From: Streptomyces sp. ISL-94
GTDB lineage: Bacteria > Actinomycetota > Actinomycetes > Streptomycetales > Streptomycetaceae
Direction of reading: 5' to 3'
Assembly (NCBI RefSeq): GCF_018614075.1
Contig: NZ_JAGGOZ010000012.1
Location: forward strand, 1-40,597
DNA length: 40,597 nucleotides
This document shows positions 1 through 6,691 of the stretch, piece by piece (position 1 is the first letter of the stretch; each line of letters opens with the position of its first letter). The notes beneath the pieces were generated by a model. It saw only the letters and a list, made by a program, of their open reading frames with translations. It ran no database searches and was not told the origin of the DNA. A program made the translations under genes and the position numbers.

Positions 1-952
1 CCGGGGCCGGGGCCGGGGCAGCCTCCCCGGAGGGGTCCGGGCGGTGCAGCTCCGCCTCGCGGTCGGCGATCGCCTGCCAGCGGGGCGGCCGGGTGACCCC
101 GGGGCTGGGCAGCAGGCGCGGGGTCATTTCGGGAATGGCGTCGTCCCCGCCGGCGAGGCCTGCCAGCTCCTGCTCGACCTGGGCGGCGTCCTTCTCCTCC
201 GCCATGCCGATCGGCCCCTGCATACGGCCGTTGAGGAACTGCCGTACGACCGGCTCGTCGCTGGTCAGCAGCTCCTCGCGGGGGCCGAACATCACCAGTT
301 CGCGCCGGAACAGCAGCCCGATGTTGTCCGGGACCTGGCGGGCCGAGGCGATGTCGTGGGTGACGATCAGGAAGGTCGCGTCGATCTGCGCGTTCAGGTC
401 CACGATCAACTGATTGAGATAGGCCACCCGCACCGGGTCGAGCCCCGAGTCCGGCTCGTCGAACAGGATGATCTCCGGGTCGAGCACCAGCGCCCGCGCC
501 AGGCCCGCCCGCTTGCGCATCCCGCCGGATATCTCGCCGGGCAGCTTCTCCTCGGCACCGATCAGACCGACCATGTCCATCTTCTCCAGGACGATCCGTC
601 TGATCTCGCTTTCCGGCTTACGGGTGTGCTCGCGCAGCGGGAAGGCGATGTTGTCGTACAGGTTCATCGACCCGAACAGGGCGCCGTCCTGGAACAGCAC
701 GCCGAAGAGCTTGCGCACCTCGTACAGGTCGTGCTCGCGGAGCTCGGTGATGTCCGTACCGGCGATCCGGATCGATCCCCGGTCCGGCTTGAGCAGGCCC
801 ACGAGTGTCTTGAGGAACACCGACTTGCCCGTACCCGAGGGGCCGAGCATGACAGACACCTCCCCGGCGGGCAGCGTCAGCGACACGTCCTGCCAGATGA
901 CCTGGTGGCCGAAGGATTTGGTCAACCCTTCCACGCAGATCTCGACACCCAT
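1..952 (-). CDS. Mce/Mla-type ABC transporter ATP-binding protein (3' end outside window)
   Basis: ATPase of an Mce/Mla-like lipid importer, expected at the cytoplasmic face of a permease. About 317 residues are visible. Walker A is GPSGTGKS at residues 37-44, the signature is SGGMRKRAGLARAL (the M.KR form is typical of MlaF/Mkl ATPases), and Walker B is IILFDEPDSGLDP. A C-terminal extension becomes Pro/Ala-rich and runs off the left edge inside a CCGGGG repeat at bases 1-18. I chose the ATG at 952 because GAAGG lies about 9 nt upstream. An in-frame GTG three codons earlier has no spacing from that site. Partner permease and Mce genes would lie to the left, outside the window. The family call is firm; the substrate (sterol, phospholipid or other lipid) cannot be told. 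Confidence 0.9.
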   Translation of the reverse strand, partial: MGVEICVEGLTKSFGHQVIWQDVSLTLPAGEVSVMLGPSGTGKSVFLKTLVGLLKPDRGSIRIAGTDITELREHDLYEVRKLFGVLFQDGALFGSMNLYDNIAFPLREHTRKPESEIRRIVLEKMDMVGLIGAEEKLPGEISGGMRKRAGLARALVLDPEIILFDEPDSGLDPVRVAYLNQLIVDLNAQIDATFLIVTHDIASARQVPDNIGLLFRRELVMFGPREELLTSDEPVVRQFLNGRMQGPIGMAEEKDAAQVEQELAGLAGGDDAIPEMTPRLLPSPGVTRPPRWQAIADREAELHRPDPSGEAAPAPAP

Positions 953-1037
953 CCGGTTCACCCTTCAACGGGGAGCAGCTCCGACATCTGCTCTACGGGG
1001 AAGGGCGGCGGGTCCGTCGCGGCGAAACCAAGATTTT

Positions 1038-2102
1038 TTACGGCAAGCGGGTGGAGAGGGCACCGGGGAGGTCCGGCACGGTGGTGCTGTCGGGGAGCGG
1101 TGGCGTGGACGGCACCGGCGGCACGGACACGGCGGGCGCGGGAAGGACCGGGGCGGGAAGGGCCGGGGCGGTCAGAGCCGGGGTGGGCAGGCCCGGTGCG
1201 GCGGGCAGGGTCGCCGCCACCTCCGGCAGTTCGGGCAGCACCGCCGGGAGGGCGCTGGGGAGGGCCGTGGGCGACACCGCTCCGGTCGGGCGTACGGAGC
1301 CGGGGGCGTCCGGTCGTACGGACGAGGCAGCCGGTACACGGTCAACTGCCGCGCCCGGCTCCTCCCCCACCACCGCCATCTCCGGCGCAGGCGGCACCGG
1401 CGCACTCGGCTCGTACGCGAAGGGCAGGGCCAGTCCCACCATGGCCAGTGTCGCGGCCGCCGAGACCGCGGCCAGGGCGGGGGCATGCGCACCCGCCTGA
1501 CCCGCCTGGTCCCGGCCGCGCCCGATCAGCCACAGGCCGAGCGCCAGCGTCCCGGCCAGCGAGTTGCGCAGCGTACGCCGGGCCCTGGCCAGCAGGGACT
1601 CGACCGCCTCGTAGCTCAGCCCCATCTCGCGGGCGATCTGCCCGACGTCCCGCTCCTCCGCCTTCAGGCGGAGTGCCTCCGCCTGGCGGGCGGGCAGCTC
1701 CCTGCTCCGGAAGGCCAGCCACCTGGCCTCCGCCCTGTCGCACACCGCCTCGTCGACGGGGACCGGGCCGGGGACGGTGAGCTTGGGCGTACCGCACAGC
1801 TGGGCCTCGCGGTGGACCTGCCGGTACCGGTCGACGCACAGGCGCATGGTCACGGTCGTCAGCCATGCGCCCAGCCGCGCCTCGTCAAGGTGTGTGTGCT
1901 GCGCGCCGCGCAGCATCGCCTCCTGCACCGCGTCCTCGGCGTCCTCGGCGCTCATGGACCTGCGGCGCGCCACCTTGAGCAGCTGCTCGCGATGGCCCCA
2001 CATGCGCTGCCACCGCAGGTGGGCCGAGTCGTCACCCGGTTCGGCCGGGTGCGGAGGATGCCTGTCCGTCGCCATGACCCGGAAGGTTACCGCCGGGTAC
2101 AT
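1038..2102 (-). CDS. ECF-like RNA polymerase sigma factor with hydrophobic and Pro-rich C-terminal extension
   Basis: Directs RNA polymerase to a set of promoters. Sigma region 2 spans about residues 30-105 (AEDAEDAVQEAMLR, then LGAWLTTVTMRLCVDRYR). Region 4 spans about 128-182 and includes the helix-turn-helix stretch VGQIAREMGLSYEAVESLLA. After region 4 come two hydrophobic stretches (about 183-197 and 209-231), then about 120 residues dominated by Pro, Ala, Val and Leu. The tail may anchor the protein in the membrane and restrain the sigma domains, since no anti-sigma gene is adjacent; that is inference. The first Met (2102) and a second at codon 10 (2075) both lack a clear ribosome binding site, so the start is uncertain. 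It lies 33 nt downstream of the lytic transglycosylase and could be cotranscribed with it. Confidence 0.85.
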   Translation of the reverse strand: MYPAVTFRVMATDRHPPHPAEPGDDSAHLRWQRMWGHREQLLKVARRRSMSAEDAEDAVQEAMLRGAQHTHLDEARLGAWLTTVTMRLCVDRYRQVHREAQLCGTPKLTVPGPVPVDEAVCDRAEARWLAFRSRELPARQAEALRLKAEERDVGQIAREMGLSYEAVESLLARARRTLRNSLAGTLALGLWLIGRGRDQAGQAGAHAPALAAVSAAATLAMVGLALPFAYEPSAPVPPAPEMAVVGEEPGAAVDRVPAASSVRPDAPGSVRPTGAVSPTALPSALPAVLPELPEVAATLPAAPGLPTPALTAPALPAPVLPAPAVSVPPVPSTPPLPDSTTVPDLPGALSTRLP

Positions 2103-2135
2103 GGTGTTGTGGAGGGGGTGATGCGCGAGTGAGTC

Positions 2136-3209
2136 CTAACCGTTGCCGGGGACCATGCCGGTATCCGGAAGGACGCCGTCACCGGGCACGTCGATCCCGG
2201 CGCCGGGAGCGGGACTCGGGGCCGCGACCAGGGGCGGCCTGGTCTTCGCGCCGCCGTCCGGCGGGCCGGCGGTCGGTGACGGGGCGGGCGTCGGCGCGGG
2301 CTTCGGCCCGGGCGGGGGCGTAGGCGCCGGGGAGGCGGGCGGGGTCTCGGTACCCGGCTCCGGGCCGGCCGGCTCGGTCCGCCCCGTGCCGGGCGAGTCG
2401 GCCTCCGTACCGGAACCCGCGCCGCCCTGGTCCGGAACCACACGGTGGCCGTCCCTGAAGTAGGCGTACCAGGACAGGACGACGCTCAGGTACTCCCGGG
2501 AATGGTTGTAGGAGAGGATCGCGCGGTCGAGGTCCTGCGGCCGGGAGAGGTCGCGTCCGGCCGCGCACAGGTAGCGGCCCGCAGCGAGCGCCGCGTCGTG
2601 GACGTTATGGGGGTCGGTCCTGCCGTCGCCGTTGCCGTCGGCGCCCCATCTGGCCCAGGTGGACGGGATGAACTGCATCGGGCCGACCGCGTGGTCGTAG
2701 GACGGGTCGCCGTCGTACGCGCCGCCGTCGGTGTCCCGGATCGAGGCGAACCCCTGGCCGTTCAGCTGCGGGCCGATGATGGGCGCGTACGTCGTACCGT
2801 CCGCGTCCACCCTCCCACCCCGCGCCTGGCCGGACTCCACCTGGCCGATCGCCGCGAGCAGCTGCCAGCGCAGACCGCAGCGCGGGGTGCTCCGCACGAG
2901 CGTCGACTCCGCGTTGCGGTACGCGGCGAGGACGGTGGCGGGCAGCGCCGCACGGCCGGCCGCGAAGATGGCACCGGCCGAGGACGGCTGCTGTGCGGAC
3001 GGGCCGTGCGACGCAAGTGGGGGCAACTCGCGAAAGTAGTAGGAATCGCCCGAAGTGCCCTGATTCGGTGACATGGTGGCCTCCACGGGGGAGGACGCCG
3101 ACGCCGCGAGGCCGGGCGCCTGTGAGCCGGTCAGCGCCGCCATGGCCGCCGCCGCGACCGCCGTACCCCGCACGCCTTTACACATCCGCACCGGCAACCG
3201 ATCCGCCAT
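2136..3209 (-). CDS. Secreted lytic murein transglycosylase
   Basis: Predicted to cleave the MurNAc-GlcNAc bond of peptidoglycan outside the membrane. The N-terminus has basic residues followed by an Ala-rich hydrophobic stretch (about 13-37), which looks like a signal peptide. The transglycosylase domain covers about residues 75-255. Family marks include LLAAIGQVESGQ with the catalytic-type Glu, then DHAVGPMQFIPSTWARWG, GDGRTDPHNVHDAALAAGRYLC, and AILSYNHSREY. The last ~100 residues are Pro/Gly/Ala-rich, probably a wall-spanning or linker tail. The ATG at 3209 follows GGGAGGGG at about 8 nt, so the start is well supported. A 520-nt non-coding region precedes it. Confidence 0.9.
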   Translation of the reverse strand: MADRLPVRMCKGVRGTAVAAAAMAALTGSQAPGLAASASSPVEATMSPNQGTSGDSYYFRELPPLASHGPSAQQPSSAGAIFAAGRAALPATVLAAYRNAESTLVRSTPRCGLRWQLLAAIGQVESGQARGGRVDADGTTYAPIIGPQLNGQGFASIRDTDGGAYDGDPSYDHAVGPMQFIPSTWARWGADGNGDGRTDPHNVHDAALAAGRYLCAAGRDLSRPQDLDRAILSYNHSREYLSVVLSWYAYFRDGHRVVPDQGGAGSGTEADSPGTGRTEPAGPEPGTETPPASPAPTPPPGPKPAPTPAPSPTAGPPDGGAKTRPPLVAAPSPAPGAGIDVPGDGVLPDTGMVPGNG

Positions 3210-3560
3210 CCGTCAGACCCCTCCCTCATCGCACTTCCCCGGCCTCTTCACCTGCTCTACGCGGCCAGGGTGCGGGTCCGTCGCGCGAGTCGCGGAAATT
3301 TCCCAGCGGCCGTCACGTCGGAGCGAATGATTCCGCAATCTCTTGTGCGAGCACCGAATACCCGTTGCCTTCCCCGTTCGCTTGGCCGCTTTCTCGACAG
3401 GGGAGCGACAAGTGCCCCCTCGTTCGGACCTTTGACCGCCATCGCCGTCACCGGTGGACGCCGTCCCTCTGGGGAGAATCTGGGGAGTACGGAGGCCGCC
3501 TTGGGGGCGCGTGGGGAGAATCGGCTACGTAACACGGCATGACGATGAAAGGCTGTCAAC

Positions 3561-3592
3561 TTGACCCGGACCTGAAGGGCCGGGCTTGGAGG
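3561..3592 (+). mobile_element. Possible remnant of an IS200/IS605-type terminus
   Basis: TTGACCC is followed by an imperfect hairpin (3565-3584): CCCGG pairs with CCGGG, then CC pairs with GG after one mismatch, around a TGAA loop. The layout resembles the subterminal hairpins of actinobacterial IS200/IS605 elements, where TTGAC precedes a CCTGAAGG-centred stem. No transposase is present, so at most this is a solo end. It could equally be a simple terminator. Confidence 0.25.
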
Positions 3593-3673
3593 TAGCGCCC
3601 GACTGGCCGCCGGGTGGGCTCCGAGGCGGCCCGGCGAGTCGGCGGTTTCTGAACGGCTGCCGTCGTCGACGCA

Positions 3674-3693
3674 GATGGCGCTCTGGCGCCATC
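3674..3693 (-). terminator. Hairpin downstream of the peptide-export operon
   Basis: Perfect 8-bp stem with a 4-nt loop, about 37 nt past the stop codon of the last export gene (3730). It has no T-tract, which is usual for Streptomyces terminators. Confidence 0.5.
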
Positions 3694-3729
3694 AGTCGGG
3701 AAGCGCCTACGGGATTGCGACGCCACGGG

Positions 3730-6690
3730 TCAGCGCAGTTGGCGGCGGACCAGGTCGTGGAAGAGGCCGGTGGGGTCGGCGAGGAGTTCGGCGGGTGGGC
3801 CCTGCTGGACGATGCGGCCGTCCGACATGGCGATCACCCGGTCGGCGTCCATGATCGTGGAGAGTCGGTGGGCGATCACGATGCGGGTGGCCTGCAGGGC
3901 GCGGGTGGATTCGATGACCACGCGCTGGGCGTCGTTGTCCAGTGCGCTGGTGGCCTCGTCGAAGAAGAGGATGCGCGGTTTGCGGATGAGGGCCTGGGCG
4001 ATCATCAGGCGTTGGCGCTGGCCGCCCGAGACGGTGCCGCCGCCGTCCGACAGCATGGTGTGCATGCCCATCGGCATGGCCTTGATGTCCTCGGCCAGGC
4101 CCGCCATCGCCGCGGCTTCCCAGGCCTCCTCCAGCGAGTGCGTTCCGGCGCCGCAGATGCAGTCGAGGATCGAGCCGGTGAAGGGCTGGGCGTTCTGGAG
4201 GACGACTCCGCACTGGCGGCGCACGGCCGCCTGGTCGAGTGCCGCCAGGTCCTGGCCGTCGTACAGGACGCTGCCGGAGACGGGCTTGTCGAAGCCGATG
4301 AGCAGCCGCAGCAGTGTCGACTTGCCGCAGCCGCTGGCCCCGACGATCGCCACGAACTCGCCCTGGGAGATCTTGAAGTTGACGTTGTCCAGGGCCAGGG
4401 GGGCGTCGTCCGCGTAGCGGTAGGTCAGGTTCTTGGCCTCGATGGCGCCCGTCAGCCGGCCCGGTCGGGTGCTGGAGCGGCCCGCCTCCGGGGTTTCCCG
4501 CAGGAGCGGCTTGACCTGTTCGAACATCGGCAGCACCTCGGCAGCCGAGATGAGCGCGCCCGTCAGCTGCGTGACGCAGGACAGGAGCATCGTCAGCGCG
4601 GTGCTGAAGGTGAGGAACTCGCCGGCCGACATGGCGCCACGGGCGGGTCCCGCCAGCAGCATGAACATGATCAGGGTGCACAGCGGCAGGTAGACCGCGC
4701 CCAGCACCGTGATGGTGTTCTGGATCCGGCCGATGCGCTGCTGGAGGTCGCGGGTGCGGGCGAACTCCCGTGCCCAGGCGGCGTACGCGAAGCTCTCGGC
4801 CGCCGCGACGCGCAGCTTGGGCAGGCCGCGCAGGGTCTGGAAGGCCTGGTTGTTGAGCTTGTTGCCGAGGGTGATCAGCCGGCGCTGGTAGCGCAGCTGC
4901 CACAGCCCCAGGCCCAGGAACACCGCCGCGATGACGGCCAGCATGGCGAGCGCCGCCATCGCCAGCGGCACGCTGTAGACGAGCAGCAGCACGAAGTTCA
5001 TCGTGCCGACCGTGCCCGCCTGTACGCAGACCGAGCCGATTCCGGACAGCACGCGGCGGATGGCGCTGATGCCCATCGCCGCGCCGGCCAGTTCGCCGGT
5101 GGAGCGGCCGGCGAAGAACGTGGTCGGCAGCCGCAGCAGCCGGTCCCACACCGCCGGCTGCAAGGTGGCCTCGATACGGCCCTCCATGCGCAGGATGGAG
5201 GTGTTCTGCAGCAGCATGAAGGCGGCCGAGACGACGCCGGTCGCGATGAGGGCGAGCCCGGTCTGCACGATGAGGCCGGTCTCGGCCTGTGGGACGTACC
5301 GGCCGAGGACCTCGCCGGTGGCTACGGGCACCAGCGCGCCCAGGACCACCGCGACCAGCCCGCCCAGGATGATGCTGCGCAGCTCCGGGAGGGTGCCGCG
5401 CACGCTGAAGCGGAGCAGGGCCGGCAGTCCCACCCGGCCGTCGGGCAGCGGGCGGTAGAGCATGGCGGCCTGCGGTGCGAAGGCGGCCTCGTTGGCCTTG
5501 CCGATGCGCTCGCGCGTGCCGGTGGCGGGGTCGACCGCCTCGTAGCCGCCGCGCCGCCACAGCAGTGCGACCGGGGTCCCGTCCTCCTCGCGCCGGCCCA
5601 CCAGCGGGCCGCTGTTCTCCCGCCACCAGCGTCCGCCGAGCCGGACCGCCCGGGTGCGGATCCGTGAGGCGAGTGCGATGCGTTCGATGGGATCGACCGT
5701 ATCGAGCTGGTCTGATGTGCCGGCGCCCCCGCCCGGTTCGGACAGGGTGATGCGGGCTTCGGCGGCGACCAGGCGGCACGCGGCGAAGGTGGCGTCGGCG
5801 CCCGCGGCCCGGTGGGTGTCCCGGCCGGAGCGGGCGATGGACGCCAGCAGCGTCCGGTCCGCCTGGGTACGGGCGGCCCGGCCGGCCTCGATTCCGGCCG
5901 CCGTACGGTCCTCGTGGGCGCGTTCGAGCCGTTCGATCCAGCGGTCCAGGGCGTACAGCAGCCGGTACTGCTGGTCGACCATGCCCTGCCACATCGCCGC
6001 GTCGACGAGGAGGGTGCCGACCGCCTCCGCCTCGTACACGGCGCCGTACTGCAAGCTGCCGGGGGTGATCTGCATCCACAGGATGTCGTCGTCGGCCCCG
6101 CCCTGGCCGGAAGGGGTGACGTTTCCGTCCGGCTGTGCCTGGTAGAGCACGCGCAGGCCGCGGCCGATGCCGCGCGCGAAGGCGTCTTCGAGGGGGCTCG
6201 GTTGTGCAACGGGGGCGGCGGCGCCGTACGGCCCCTGATCGGCGTACCACGGTCCGCCGTGGAACTGGTCACCGTAGGACTGGTCACCGTAGGACTGGTC
6301 ACCGTAGGACTGGTCGCCGTAGGGCTGGTCGCCGTACTCCGCGCGGTACAGCTCCCGCAGTTCGATGCGGCGCAGCCCGCACCCCTGCAGGGGCCGGCCG
6401 ACCAGGGTGTGGTCCGGGCCCTCGGGCGGGCCCAGCAGCAGGGTGCCCGGCTCCAGCCGGCCCAGGAAGTGCCAGTGCCCGGCCTGTGCGGCGTCGACGG
6501 CGAAGAGGTCCAGCTCTCCCTGTACGACGAGCCACAGGACGAGCGGGCCCACCAGGGACAGGCTGCGCAGCCCCGTGCAGTCGACCGGCGATCCCAGTCC
6601 GCCGAGGGCGGCGACGACCGGGTCGGGGGCGGCCCCGCCCTCCCGGCCCGAAGACGCCGCCGTGATGGTGTCGTGGTGTGCGTACGTCAC
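3730..6690 (-). CDS. NHLM/NHLP-type bacteriocin-export ABC transporter, permease/ATPase subunit without peptidase
   Basis: Second ABC subunit of a peptide exporter in the cytoplasmic membrane, 986 residues. The N-terminal ~400 residues are not a C39 peptidase and match the long leader region of NHLM ABC2 proteins. They include five YGDQ units near residues 117-142. A membrane domain follows (about 430-700). The C-terminal nucleotide-binding domain has Walker A GASGCGKST near 785, signature VSGGQRQRLMIAQAL near 893, and Walker B ILFFDEATSAL near 910. The start is GTG at 6690, 1 nt after the stop of the peptidase-containing subunit, with GGAG 7 nt upstream, so translation is probably coupled. 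It likely forms a complex with that subunit and the HlyD-like adaptor. Confidence 0.9.
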   Translation of the reverse strand: MTYAHHDTITAASSGREGGAAPDPVVAALGGLGSPVDCTGLRSLSLVGPLVLWLVVQGELDLFAVDAAQAGHWHFLGRLEPGTLLLGPPEGPDHTLVGRPLQGCGLRRIELRELYRAEYGDQPYGDQSYGDQSYGDQSYGDQFHGGPWYADQGPYGAAAPVAQPSPLEDAFARGIGRGLRVLYQAQPDGNVTPSGQGGADDDILWMQITPGSLQYGAVYEAEAVGTLLVDAAMWQGMVDQQYRLLYALDRWIERLERAHEDRTAAGIEAGRAARTQADRTLLASIARSGRDTHRAAGADATFAACRLVAAEARITLSEPGGGAGTSDQLDTVDPIERIALASRIRTRAVRLGGRWWRENSGPLVGRREEDGTPVALLWRRGGYEAVDPATGTRERIGKANEAAFAPQAAMLYRPLPDGRVGLPALLRFSVRGTLPELRSIILGGLVAVVLGALVPVATGEVLGRYVPQAETGLIVQTGLALIATGVVSAAFMLLQNTSILRMEGRIEATLQPAVWDRLLRLPTTFFAGRSTGELAGAAMGISAIRRVLSGIGSVCVQAGTVGTMNFVLLLVYSVPLAMAALAMLAVIAAVFLGLGLWQLRYQRRLITLGNKLNNQAFQTLRGLPKLRVAAAESFAYAAWAREFARTRDLQQRIGRIQNTITVLGAVYLPLCTLIMFMLLAGPARGAMSAGEFLTFSTALTMLLSCVTQLTGALISAAEVLPMFEQVKPLLRETPEAGRSSTRPGRLTGAIEAKNLTYRYADDAPLALDNVNFKISQGEFVAIVGASGCGKSTLLRLLIGFDKPVSGSVLYDGQDLAALDQAAVRRQCGVVLQNAQPFTGSILDCICGAGTHSLEEAWEAAAMAGLAEDIKAMPMGMHTMLSDGGGTVSGGQRQRLMIAQALIRKPRILFFDEATSALDNDAQRVVIESTRALQATRIVIAHRLSTIMDADRVIAMSDGRIVQQGPPAELLADPTGLFHDLVRRQLR
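6265..6339. repeat. Five tandem 15-bp repeats inside the exporter gene
   Basis: Five 15-bp units starting at 6265, 6280, 6295, 6310 and 6325. The first three are identical, and the fourth and fifth differ by one to a few bases. They are in frame and encode the YGDQ(S/P/F) repeats of the N-terminal region. Near-identity at DNA level suggests recent slippage. Confidence 0.9.
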
Positions 6691-6691
6691 C

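Larger units (their letters stand above)
3210..3729. other. 520-nt intergenic region
   Basis: Lies between the transglycosylase start and the end of the peptide-export operon. I see no convincing gene. The part near 3210-3530 should hold the transglycosylase promoter on the minus strand and contains the palindrome GGAAATTTCC (3294-3303). Three short direct repeats beginning GGGGAG occur at 3471, 3482 and 3513. Two hairpins (3565-3584 and 3674-3693) occupy the right part. I looked for the c-di-AMP (ydaO) riboswitch found upstream of some Streptomyces wall hydrolases and did not find its core motifs. Confidence 0.6.

Noticed and set aside
44..2132. Long plus-strand open frames opposite the ATPase and sigma factor genes
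   Set aside because: They mirror the minus-strand genes in GC-rich DNA, contain no domains and have Arg/Pro/Gly composition typical of antisense frames.
3257..3559. 100-residue minus-strand open frame before the transglycosylase
   Set aside because: Arg-rich, no domain, no ribosome binding site, and it covers the likely promoter region.
3210..3560. c-di-AMP (ydaO) riboswitch upstream of the wall hydrolase gene
   Set aside because: I looked for the GGGG(A/T)GAAT-type core elements in the minus-strand leader and did not find them. A covariance-model search would settle it.
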